From Anaeramoeba flamelloides (Eukaryota > Metamonada > Anaeramoebidae): 64,000 nucleotides of DNA. The translations under genes were made by a program, and so were the position numbers. Location of the stretch: NCBI GenBank assembly GCA_027625915.1, contig JANTQA010000057.1, forward strand, positions 9,486,001-9,550,000, in the 5' to 3' direction. Of the stretch, positions 11,100 to 23,059 are shown one piece after another (positions within the stretch are counted from its first letter, which is position 1; each line of letters opens with the position of its first letter). The notes under the pieces are model-generated. The model was not told the origin of the DNA. It made no database searches and worked only from the letters and a program-made list of their open reading frames with translations.

Positions 11100-13449
11100 G
11101 TTTTTTTTTTTTTGGTTTTTTTTTTTTTGGTTTTTTTTTTTTTGGTTTCTTTTTAGGGGTATCATAAGAAGAAGAACTTTGTGAAGAATCTGAACGAGTT
11201 CCAGAACTATTAGAATCACTTGAATTATTATCATAATCATCACTGTTAATGCTGCTATTTGAAGACGATCTGCTTGAAATATTGTTGTTTTCATCGTTGT
11301 CGGAACTGTCAGAACTGTAAGAACTGTAGGAACTATCAGAACTATCGGAAATCTCAGAACTCTCAGAACTCTCAGAACTCTCAGAACTGTTGGAATTACT
11401 GGAACTACTGGAACTACCAGAACTGCTTGAACTAACGTATCGATCAGATCTATTAGAATTACTATGTTTCTCTCTTGTCTTTCTGTTATTCTGATATTTT
11501 CCTCTCTCATCATTTTCTTCTTTCTCTGCATTAAATTGATTTTGTTGAGGTTTGCATGTTTCACAAAAATGAAGCTGATTTTTTGCGATATCTTTCGCCA
11601 CCACTTTTACGGGATTACCACAAAATTCTTGGCTACATACCAGTCTGTAATATATATCCTTTACGAGTGTCATTTTGCCAGAATTTTTAATTTCGAGTTT
11701 GTTTCCTCTTCTGTGCAATTTTAAATGTCTACAAGAAGGGGTGCAAACGTGTGTTTGGAAAAATGCTGTTGCGCCACGTGATCCACGATCTGTTTTCCCC
11801 AAGATCCCGCCATGCTTTGTGTGTATCACAGGATCTGTTAAAATGTAGTTGATCCCCTGTAGGCTGACCACGATGCATCGCTTTTGCATGTGATGGTACG
11901 TCCAATGCGAGAATGTTTGAGCCGTGGTGTGTATGCCATTGGCGATTTTGCCGTGGTTGTTGTCGTTATATCTGATGATCTTCCCCTCAAGTGCAGGCTC
12001 AATTGTGCAGTAAACCTGCGGGTGCCTAAATTGGAAGTAGCATATGTGCTTTTCCAAAAAATCGACTGCCTTGTACGGCTGCAGCAAATTAAATCTCATT
12101 GCCAACTTCTTGGCAAGGAATTGCGTGATCACCTTATTTTGGCATCGATTGAGCTGCCTTTTCAGGCTCACACTTCTCTGTTGGTTGTCCTTTTTGATTA
12201 CCAAATTCGAGGCAAAGTCGTGTGTCAACACTTTATAATATTGCACGTTGTTTTGGATGTCAGATGGGTGCTTTGTTGTTTGGATTGTGATCTCCCTCTC
12301 GATCCAATTCAGTTGCTTTTTGAGCAAGATGTCTTCGATCTTCGTGTTGACGTCGATCGAAATGATCAACACTTTTTCCTTTGGGTTCATGACATCTGTC
12401 TCGCCTTCCAATTTCATTTTTTGCTTTTTCAGGCCTGTTCTGATCACCGTTGTTGCCTGTTCAATGCGGCGCTTCGCCTTTTTAAACATTTCGACAATGA
12501 TTTTTAAAATGTTTTCACGAAAGCCATACAAGTCCTTCTGGTTAAACTGGTGTGTTACAATGAACCTGAGATCGTTTTTGCTGTTTTTCAGATACACATC
12601 CTCAAACTTGGAGATCATTTTTTGCGTTTTCTTGCTCACACTGAAAAAGGCATAATCAATTTGGCGCTGTAACAATTTTGTAATGATCTTATTGATCACC
12701 TTCCCAGAGGGATCGCCATCATTGAATTTCTTTGACGAGAAAAACGTGTTTTGGTATTCTTCGCCATGGCAGGGCGCATTGCCGATGTGGATCAGCAAAT
12801 TGACCTCAGACGTCCAATTCAATTCAAGGACCTTATAGAGCCCGCCTAAGACGTCTGCCGTCTTGCCGTCGCCGCCTTCTGATTTGACGGTTTTTAAAAA
12901 GGTTTTCAATTTCTCAATTTCGCGGATCTTGATCCACTTTAAGACCTGGAATCGCTTATCAGTGTTGAACTCACGATACCCAACAAAGGCTATTCGGATT
13001 TTGAAAACAGGGTACTCCTTCTTCAAGGAGTCTACAATTTTTGGGATATACTCTATTAATTTTTTCAAATGATTTACCATCGCGACAGTAAGGTCAACTA
13101 AAAAGCATATATCTAAGGAACGTGCTTGGTTGTGTGCTTCTTTTTTAAACTCAACAATCCTTTTCGCAATGTTGTCTTTGTTCCTTAGCCAATTTTCAAC
13201 TCGAAGAAAGTTTTGCTTTTCATTTTTGTCAATGTTCTGCGGAACAGGTGTATAGTAGTTCTGTTGGTTCCTTTTGTTGGTGTTGTCTTCTTCGTCTTCG
13301 TCTTCGTCTTCTTCGTGGTAGTACTGATCGTTTTTATTCTTTCCCTCACCAGAGTGGTCATCAGAATTACTTGTTTCACTTAGTGATTGTTGATAATTCT
13401 CTTCTGAAGTTGCCTCTTCGTAGTCCGATCCAAAGTCACTTGAACTCAT
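11056..13449 (-). CDS. VWA domain plus alpha-kinase protein, probable pseudokinase (VwkA-like)
   Basis: A single 797-residue exon. Residues 1-80 are acidic and low complexity. A von Willebrand A domain (about 112-310) opens with CFLVDLTVAMV and includes EGGDGKTADVLGGL and HIGNAPCHGEEY. An alpha-kinase domain (about 360-580) keeps VIKK (Lys419), LEGKIIRYNDNNHG, TTAQTFSHWTYHH, LTDP (Asp539) and the zinc ligands of FFQTHVCTPSCRHLKL. This is the architecture of Dictyostelium VwkA, which regulates myosin II and the contractile vacuole. Catalytic features look lost: the Asp of the family VV-D-(I/L)-QG motif is Ser529, the glycine loop is replaced by SDIQNNVQYYKVL, and the GxGNLG loop reads GKTDRG. 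The MIDAS is also degenerate (D119-L-T-V-A and Asn224). Cys605, 610, 629 and 632 form CX4C-X18-CX2C after the kinase, perhaps a zinc site. The tail is Ser-rich, then PKKKK repeats. The central part is clearly more GC-rich than its surroundings. Confidence 0.88.
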
Positions 13450-16347
13450 TTATTGATCTATTTTTTTTTATTGTTTTTTTTTTTTTTTTTTTTTTTTGTT
13501 ATTTTTGTTTTTTTCGTGTTTTAGTTTTTGTTTGTTCATTGGGAAACGTGTGTGTGTGGTTTAAAAGGAAACTAACAACTAAAGAGAAAAATTGAAGGAA
13601 ATGAAACCAAATTTAAAAATAAACAAAAGTATAAAAAATAAATCAGAAAAGTGTCCAGACGAAAAAAAAAAAATAAGAAATACTTTAAAAGTTTGTTTTA
13701 AACACAATTAAATATCTATTGTGAGTTATCTAGAGTTATTTTGATTTTAGGTTTCAAAATTATTTGTTGTTTTGACAAATATCAATATTTGACTCATAAA
13801 AGAAGATCTATTTCCACTTTTTTTTTCCTTTTCCTTTTCCTTTTTGTTTTTTTTCGATTAGTTTTTTCAAGAAATAGTTAAAAAATATATGATATCTATT
13901 TATTTATTGGTTCATTTTTTAAGATTTGACTTTTTTGATTTTTGGTGGATGAACAACATTACAGAGAAGGAAGATTACAAAATCAAGAAAAAAAGCTACT
14001 CAAAGGAACTATTTTAACCTTTATTATTCAAATCAAATCGAAAGAATCAAAATTTTCTTTTTAAGACTAATAGTGAAGTTTTGAAACATTCGAAATATAA
14101 CTTTTTAAATTATTTTGATGTTCTTGGGTTTTTTCATCGAATTTGAGTAAAAAATTATTTAGAAGTCTGAAGTTTTTATTAATGTGTTAAGGAAGATGGA
14201 ACATTATATTAATTCTGACTATCTCGATTTCTGAGAAATTTAATAATTCAAATTTTTTCCACAACACTACAAGGAAAAGTTATCCACCAAAAATTAAAGT
14301 TAGCCAAAAATATACATTGGGTTTCAGTTATACTTCTTTTATAAATTATTTTTTCAAAGTTATCATAATTTTATGTAATAAAAAAAGGATTACAATTAAA
14401 CTCATGAAAATTCAATACCCCCCTTTTCAAAAATACTGACTTTTGAAAAAAACACCTATTTTTGGAGTATTTTTTTAATGAAAAAAGTTGAAATGAATTA
14501 ATTTTTGATTGAACATTAAGATTGAAAAAAGAATAAATATTAAAGGAATTTGCAGAAAACAATCGGGAATGTATATAAAAAACTCAAACATGTAAAATAA
14601 TAAAATGATAAAAAACATTCCTAAAAACAGATAAAAAATCAGATTTTCAATTTAATTTAGCAATATATTTTGATTGAAATATTTTGTGCTATTTTAAAAC
14701 TGAAAAATATGTTTCTTTTTAGATTATTAAAAAAATACCTAAAATATATCTCTCCAATAAGTCAATTAAAAAATTCAAAAATTTTACAATTAAAAATGAA
14801 AAAAATATTACTAAAAAAATTTCATTTTTTTTTTCAATTCCCATTTATACCTATTAAAGTTGTAAACCTATTTGAAAATTGTTGTGTATAATAATGTTTA
14901 TTATATGAGTTTATTTCAAATATACAAAATTTAGAGTTTTTTTTTTGAAAAAATTTTCCTTGTCTTGAAGTGCCGGGTAAACGAAAAAAAAAATCTAGTT
15001 GTAAATTTAATAACAAATTCAAAACAAATATTAACACCTCTTGAAATTGAAAAACTAAGTTAAAATATGAGTACTAAATGAACCAAACTTACAATCCCAA
15101 AATGAATTATTGTTTTTAAGAGAAAGATCCATTTTTTTTCTTGTGTACTATTATCAAAATCCAATATATTTTCAAATTATTTCAAAAAACTATTATTTTT
15201 GTGTGAAAGAAGATTGAAATCTTATTGTCTATGTAAGAAAGTCTAGCAATAATAGACTTTAAAAATAAACCCACAATGTTTTCAAATAACCCAGTTTTAA
15301 AAATCAACTTTAATGTAAAAAAAAAATTATAATTATTTTGGAAATTTAATAAAATATATTTTTTTGTTGATTCAAAGAACAGTGGAAATCAATTTTTACC
15401 ATTTATTTAACCAAAAAAATTCGAGAAAAATAACCAAACAAAGAAATTAAAAATTCTTCTGAAAATACTTTTTTAAAACCTGGAAAATTCAACTTATAAA
15501 CTAAAGAAATACTTTTTAATTTGATTATTTTTATTCAATTATCAATAACTCAATCTTAATACTTTCAGTGGGTTATTAACAACACAAAGATTAAAAACAT
15601 CAATAGACTTTATTATTATTCCTCAATTTTTTAAAAGATTCTCAAACAAATAAAAACGAATTCAAATTAATAATTAATAAAAAATAAAGAGAAATTATCA
15701 AAAAACTGATTTTAATTTCAACAGTTCCTTGTTTATACCCTTGGTATTTGAAAAAGGATATTGACAAGTCTTTTAAATTTCAAGAAATTTAAATAAATAT
15801 TTGTGAATAAAAGAAATGATCTATTTTTATTCTTGCTCTTCAAGGATTCAATATTTGAATTATTTTTATTTTATTTTTAAAATAAGATTAAAGGTTGAAG
15901 GTTATTTGTTCATACAAACTTTTATAAAATTATTAATAGTGGGATTTCAATGCAAAAAATAAAAAATGTTGGCAAATTTTTCTATTTCTTTTTTTAATCC
16001 AAAATATCAAACCAAAAAAGTATCAGATCCTTTTACCTGCCAAATTAAATTTGGAAAAATCAACTCTTTTAAAAATGATTACTCATTTCTCTAAAGTTGA
16101 TAAATGAGTTTGTTTATCAAGCTTAATCGCACCCCTGTGAAAACAATTGTTCTATTACATTTTGGAAAACAATAAATATGATTTACTATTCTCTTAAACA
16201 AATTTTTAAAAAGTTTCTCACTTTTTTTAAAAAAATATCTGTATTTAAATTATCAACAGCCTTTTTTAATAAAAAAAATAAAAATCATTTTCAATATTTT
16301 TTTTCTCAAGTAAAATTAAAAATAAAAAGAATTCAAAAATACATATT
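13450..16347. other. Intergenic region, largely repeat R7
   Basis: The first 120 bases upstream of the VWA/alpha-kinase start hold a 20-30-bp T tract and mixed sequence typical of promoters and leaders here, but no definable motif. The next kilobase shows nothing recognisable. From 14890 onward the sequence belongs to repeat R7. Confidence 0.5.
14890..16170 (+). repeat. Dispersed repeat R7, copy 2
   Basis: The least interrupted plus-oriented copy and a useful reference for the family. It aligns in order with 7560-9450 and 23780-26390, and as a reverse complement with 32080-33010 and 46850-47860. Shared blocks include AATAACAAATTCAAAA, CTTGAAATTGAAAAA, TTTTTAAAACCTGGAAAATT, CAATCTTAATACTTTCA and TTCAAGGATTCAATATTTGA. 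No open frame is conserved. Confidence 0.65.
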
Positions 16348-18147
16348 AGAGGTTTTGATGATAACATATATTATCATGATATTAACAATAAAATCGCAAT
16401 AGTATTGTAAAAAACCCCGATTAGTCCAATTTTATCCCTAAAAATCATAAAATCGCGATAAACAACATGATCGTGATATTCATATTATCGCGAAAAAATG
16501 AAAAATTCTTTTTTTGAAATCACCTTAAAAAAAATCTCTTGACTTTTACAAAGCCTTGATACTTTTACAACACTTTCCCCTTTAATAATCTCAGAAAGTG
16601 TTTGTAAGGGTTATGAACTGTCTTCAAGTATTTGAAAGTTTTGAAAGACAGAAAACTTTTATAACCGGAATGAGTTTATTTTGTTGTCGAAAAAAATTTT
16701 ATTGTTTTCATTTTTTTTTAAAAAAAATAAAATCTCAAATGAATTTTATTATCAAACTAATAATTACCCATTTCAACAATACACTTGAATATAAAATAGA
16801 TGTGTTTTCTTAAAATGGAGGTTGTTATGCTCACAATTTTAAATAGCCAAAAATAATAAAGAATAATTTGACTTCTTATTGGTGATCTATCAAACAAAAA
16901 CCTCAAAGTTCTAATTGTGTTTTCTGTCCAATACAAAGATATGAGTAGAAAAAGAAGAAGAAGACAAGAATTGTAAACTAAAATTCATAATTTTCGACAC
17001 AGCTAAAATGTTACAAACAATCACAATAATACAATTTCATTCAAATTGGAGATAATTTTGATTTTTCTAAAATCTGAAAATCATTTTTTTATCTTTTCGT
17101 TTTTGTTTTCATTTCATTGTTTGAATTACGTAATTTGTTTCCTTTGATCAAAAATTTTTTTCAACCATTGAAATTAAGTTAAAGCCAGTTGTTCCAAATA
17201 GAAGAACTCAAATAAAATTAGTTTGTAGTATCTAACCTTTGATCGATCAATATTCCTAATAGAATTTCAACAAATTTACTAATGTATTTTTTTGTTTTGC
17301 TCTCTCCAAAAATTTTAACACACCCATGATTTATTTGTATTGATAATTATTTATTTATTGTTTTGTGAGTATTGTAATTTATAAACAAGTGTTAACATTT
17401 CAATTGGTGAATGGTTCTAATTTGGTAAATCTTCTGGAATTGATTAAATAAGTTTTTTTTTTTTCACAAATCGAATTTTGGTGTGTTAAAAATTTTGAAT
17501 TGGGGTTTATAATAAATCTTAATAATTGGTGATCATCTGGTAAGGATGTTGTGAAATCTTTTGAAGAGTTATCCAACTCCTTTTAGCTTTCTGAGAATAT
17601 TGAAAATGAGTTAACCCAAGAAAACATTCTTTAAAGAACGGATAAAGGGTTGGTTGTTTTAGAAGCTAATTATTCAAGGCAATTTATATCACCACGATTA
17701 ACTGAAAAAATATTTATTTCTCTTTAGTTCTTATTGTTGTTGATCTTAAAGGATCGATAGGTTTGTAAACCAAATAAAATGAAAACACAATAAAACTCTT
17801 TGATCTGATCCTTGATTGGATCAAGTATCTTTTTTGTTGTTTTTTCAAAGAATGACTTTTTGTCACCTAATCTATTTTTTGATCAAAAAAAATTTTTTTG
17901 TAAAACTATTTCACAATTAGCCCAAAAACCCATCAACTATTATATTGCGATTACTTTTTAATGGCGATATTTTGGCATTTATCACGATTTTTTAATAATT
18001 ATCGCGATTTTATAGAATTTCGCGATTTGTTATATTATCGCGATAATATTGAATATCGCGATTTTCTGATATATCGCGATTTGATGTAAATTATCGCGAA
18101 TTTTGTAACTTTATCGTGAATTAGAGCATGTTATCATCAAAATCTCT
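16348..18147 (+). mobile_element. Non-autonomous TIR element R1, copy A (palindrome-rich ends)
   Basis: The ends are inverted repeats: AGAGGTTTTGATGATAACAT at the left and ATGTTATCATCAAAATCTCT at the right. The subterminal 150 bases at each end carry repeated TATCGCGAT/ATCGCGAT palindromes (about eight full or near copies, mostly on the right), which stand out sharply from the AT-rich background. A second copy in inverted orientation lies at 19688-21356. No open frame suggests a transposase, so the element is non-autonomous. Subterminal repeated motifs are typical of transposase binding sites in hAT, CACTA and Mutator-like elements; the superfamily cannot be decided here because no clear target duplication is visible. 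An R2 insertion of about 535 bp interrupts it. Confidence 0.8.
16978..17513 (+). mobile_element. Repeat R2 inserted in R1 copy A
   Basis: This segment has no counterpart in the inverted R1 copy B, where the flanks join directly. Its right part recurs in reverse complement at 41195-41480 (blocks CAAATCGAATTTTGGTGTGT and TTTGCTCTCTCCAAAAATTT) and, more diverged, in the same orientation at 45780-46075. It is therefore a separate repeat family that jumped into R1. Boundaries are accurate to about ten bases. Confidence 0.65.
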
Positions 18148-18529
18148 ATTGTATTCTTGAATAATCTTGATTTTTTTTTTTTTTTTAAATTTCATTGTAT
18201 AGATATATTAATAACTGAGATGATCAAGAATAAAAAAAAATTGAAATATTGTTGGCAAAAATGAGATATTGTAATTTATAATAAAAATTTGTCAAATCTT
18301 AATGTATAAAATATAAATTTTTATTACAAATCAAATCTTTATTTTTTTCAATTAACTTGAATCAAATTCAAAACTTTGATAAAACAATAAACATGATCAC
18401 TATTTGATAACTCTTAATTGTTTTTATTTTTTTTTTTACTTGAGAAAAATGAAAAAATAAGTGGGATTCTTGGTATAGAATAGGGGAAATGATGATAAGG
18501 ATAAGGATAAATTATGCTCTAAGGGTATT

Positions 18530-21500
18530 TTAATTATTTAATTTGGAAAAAATTTGATTGATAATCATAAATATTTCCAAATTTGGATGTAAATGAAGTT
18601 TATCAATTGTTTGTACATCAATTTTCTTTACAACCAGACTACGGTGTTTAGTGTCCAAAATTTTATTAATAGCTTCAGCAGAAAAATAAACATAAGTGTG
18701 TGAGTCATGATTTAAAAATTCATAAAATAAATCAAATAATGAATTGTCGATCAAAATTTTAATATATGAATCATTAAATATCACAAGGTTTGCTAAAGCA
18801 ATTAATGCTAATTCCTGTGTTGGTGCCAATTTAGAAAGCAGTATTATTTGTTTCTTTGTAATATGTGGGTTTTTTTTCAATGTAATTGTATAAAAAAGGC
18901 AACTAATATATTTTTGAATATAAGAATTTTGAGATTCCAATAAATTTGTAAATGTTCTGAATGGGATGTGTTTCAAAAGATGTTGAAAATCTTCAGGGGT
19001 CTCTAAGAGAATTGACAATATTTCTAAAGATGAACAAACAATTTCAAAAAATTCGCTGTCTAATAAAGGTTTAAAAATATCTATATGTTTAAATGTTTCC
19101 TGTTTAATTTGCTTTATGTTTGTTAGAATATGTCTTAGGCCTATTAATGCATCAAATACAACATCTGATTTTGGGTTTTGGCTGAGTGTATTAATTAATA
19201 TCGAGAGGGGTTTGGATGATAATTCATATGTTTGGGTTGGTAGCATATAAAACATGGTTGAAAAGGCCCAAATAATGTTATCTCTTATGCTTTGATCAGT
19301 TATTTTATAAAATAATTCGCAAAGGCATGTTCCAATTTCTCTTTGATACATATATTCTCTATTACTTTGAATGTTGGTACCAATGTTACCACATAATAAA
19401 ACCCCCTTTTATTAACAAATAAGCAATTAAATTTAAAATATTAAATAAAGAAAAAGGTATTAATTTTAGAAAGTTGATCTTTTTTTTCATTTTTAATTGT
19501 AAGATTTTTTGGTTTATGCAAACGAATTTTTTTTTTGTGGGAATAATCCGTTTTAAGATAAAAAATGAATTACTATTTTCATTAGACAATAAATTTAAAT
19601 TTAACTCAGTTTTATGTCCGAAAATAAGAAAGTTATTATGAGTAAAAAATAATTTTTTTTTTTTTTTACATCGTAAAGGATTATATTAGAGAATTTGACT
19701 ATATCTTTTTCAAGTCACGATAACGTTTCAAAAATCGCGATTATTTTTATCTAAATGCAATGCCATTTAAAATCGGGATAGTCTATCAAAATCGCGATAA
19801 TCAAGAATATCGAGATATTGTAGAAATATCACAAATCGCGGTAATTGTCTATAAAATCGTGATAAATGTCAAAATATCGTGATAAAAATTAATGCCAATA
19901 TATTGGTTGATGGCTTTTAGAATTAATTCAACAAAATTTTTAAAAAGAAAAATTTTGTTTGATCAAAAAACAAAGATCCTTGAAGAGAAAGTTATTTGAA
20001 AAAAAAACAATAAAAAAAGATACTTGATTCAATCAGTTATAAGATCAAAGAGTTTTCATTGTATTTTATTTTGATTTAGTTGACATACCGATCGATCCTT
20101 TTAGATCAACAGATGTAATAACAAAATACAAATAAATGATTTCTCAGTTAATCGTGGTGTTATAAATTGCCTTGAATAAAAAAGACTTCTAAAACAACCA
20201 ACCCTTCACGCGTTCTTTTAAGAATGTGTGTTTGGGTTGAAACCATTTTCAATATTCTATGAAAGCTTTAAAGGAGTTAGGATAACTTTTCAAAAGCTTT
20301 CTCAACAACCTAGCCACATTCCCATCAATAATTAAGATTGTATGTACATTTGTTTTCTTTTTGTTATTCTTCTTCTTCTTCTTCTCTCATATCTTTATAT
20401 TGTACAGAAAATTCAACTAGAGTTTAATGTATTTTTTTTTTGATCGATGACCAATAAGAAAGAAAATTACTCTTGCTTCTTTTTGGTTATTTAACTTGTG
20501 AAGGTAAAAACCCCATTTTAAAAAAACACATCTATTTTATATTCAAGTGTATTGTTGAAATGGGTAATTATTAGTTTGATCATAAAATTCAATTGAGATT
20601 TTATATTTTGTTAAAAAAAAATGAAAAGAAAACAATTTTTTAGAAAACCGGTATGGGCAAGTGGCAACACAACCCAGTGTACAATCTGAAGGCCGGGGTT
20701 CTATTTCCTTAACCATTATTTCTTATTGTTTACCATTTTCTCAAATAGCCACCACGGTGTAATTTTAATTAAAAATCGGGCTTATGCTTCTTAGAACCAC
20801 TAATTCTTTGAGGAAATCGTTTGACCGAATTGAATCTTTTTGACTATTATAAAACTGAACGGAATTGGAACAAAATCCCTCTCAATTTATGGAGCCGATC
20901 CGATTTTTGGGAGAAATGACCAGCTCTCACTTGGTTCAACAATATCTCTAATTCAAATTAGGGATTCGGGCAAACACGTGGACTTTTAGTACCCACTCTT
21001 TAATGGAAAAAAAAAAAAAGAAAACAATTTTTTCCCATTATAAACCAAACTTATTCCCTTCAAAAAAGTTTTCGGTCTTACAAAACTTTCAAACACTTGA
21101 AGACAGTTCACAACTCTTACAAACACTTTCAAACATTTATTAAAGGGAAAAGTGTTGTAAAAGTCTCAAGGCTTTGTAAAAGGTCTAGAGATTTTTTTAA
21201 AGTAATTACAAAAAAATAATTTTTCATTTTTTCGCGATAATATGAATATCACGATATTGTTGAATATCTCAACAAAGTAAGACTAATCGCGATAATTTGA
21301 ATTATCGGGAATTTATTGATAATTTCGTGGTAATACATGTTATCATCATAACCTCTATTGTATAACAAAAAATGTTCAGGGTTAGTCTAATGGTTTTATA
21401 AATTTTTGGTTGCTTTTCCATCCATCCCAAAGAAAACTTTGTTAAAAATCAAAAACAATAGAAAATGTACAATTTTACCAAATAAAATGTCTTTAAATGA

Positions 21501-23014
21501 ATTCCAATCTTTTTTACGATCTTTTTAAGATTGATTTTTTAAAATACCAATTATTATTTTTTCTTTGTTGTGGTGAAACCAAGTTGTTTTGGTTATTAAT
21601 ATTTTAGAGGTTTGGATTTGCGAATGACTTTGTGCAATATTCAGCTTGGAATTAACTTATTTTTGAGAGTTCTATTGTTGTTTAAACTTTTATTTTTAAA
21701 TCTCTGGATCAAATAAATCTCTTAACATATTTAAGGAAGCAGGTACATTTTCCAATTTTTGAAAATTTTTGATTTCTGAGAACCTTTCTGAAAAAGGATT
21801 TTTTTATTTACATGTGATATTGAAACTTTTAAACTAAAATATCATTAATTTTTCTATTTATGAAAAGAGATACAAGCCAAAGTAAATCGGAGTGGAATCT
21901 TTAAATTTTTTGTAACATTTTTTTTTTGATTGAATTTTTGGTTTTATTCAATTTATGTTTTGAATTGAGAAATGTAATTAGATGGATAGTTGAAATTAAA
22001 CCAAGTGTAAATCAATAAAATAGAGATGAGAAGATCTACATTTTAAACAAAAGTCTTATCTTTTTGAGAACCTAAACAAGAAAGATCACTTTTCGAATAA
22101 ACTTGTTGAATTCAAGAATGAAAAAAAAAAAAATCCTCAAAGTAAAGCCTATTTTTTGAAGATTTGTTTCTTCTTTATCTTCTTTTTAATTTGGAAGAGG
22201 ATAAACAAAAGATTACCTTGGATTTCTCACGCCATTCATATTTATTATTATTTGACCAAATCCTTTATTAACAAATTTGTTTTCAAAATTCTTTTTTCAA
22301 ATATTTTTATCAAAATCAGTAAAAACAAAGAAGACTGTTTCAAAGGTTGAAGTAAAAATATCGAATTCTCGAAATCAAAAAACAACTACAAAAAGTTTCG
22401 ACACAAAGAAAAAGAAAAAGAAAAAGAAAAATATGGTGAAAAAATTTTTAAGTTTTTACCAAATTAAATGGAAAATAAATAATTTTAATATCAAAATCAA
22501 ACAAATTCATCCAATAAATCTTTATTTCTGAACAAGTATTTAAAAAAATCTCTGATTTTCTGAACCAAAACTTAGGATTAGGTAAACCAAATGAAAATAG
22601 GATTTTTAAATTCATTTTGAAAATTCTTTCGGAATAAAAGTTAATTTGTTCATCAAAAATTTTACAAAGTTTTTTCAATGAAGAATTAAAATGAAAACCA
22701 AGAAATAAAGAAAGAAGAAGGAATTTTATCAAATATTAAGGCACAAGGTCAAGAAATAAATGTTTTTTTTTTCTTTTTTCTTGGCCGATTTTTCATTATT
22801 TTGATTTCCATTTTTTAAAAATAGTGTGTAAATATATTGTACTAGGATCTCTCTACACTTTTATTTATTAAAACATTCATTTGCTTGGTTAAGGAAATGA
22901 CTTTAATGATTTAATTTCTCAGAAACTGAGGTAGTGAAAATAGGTAGAATGTACCTACCCACCTTAAAATCATGAGTGTTTTTTTTTGTTCAGCTTTCTC
23001 GTTTTGTGGTTTGT

Positions 23015-23059
<45 letters not shown>

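Noticed and set aside
11464-12655. Long plus-strand frames opposite the VWA/alpha-kinase gene
   Set aside because: They are shadows created by the GC-rich coding sequence on the other strand; domain content is only on the minus strand.
16440-18120. Repeated TATCGCGAT units as a CRISPR-like or satellite array
   Set aside because: Units are short and palindromic, irregularly spaced, and restricted to the subterminal parts of two TIR elements.
20642-20720. A genuine tRNA gene
   Set aside because: A- and B-box-like sequences are present, but the acceptor and T stems do not pair and the body continues as a SINE with an A tail and target duplication.
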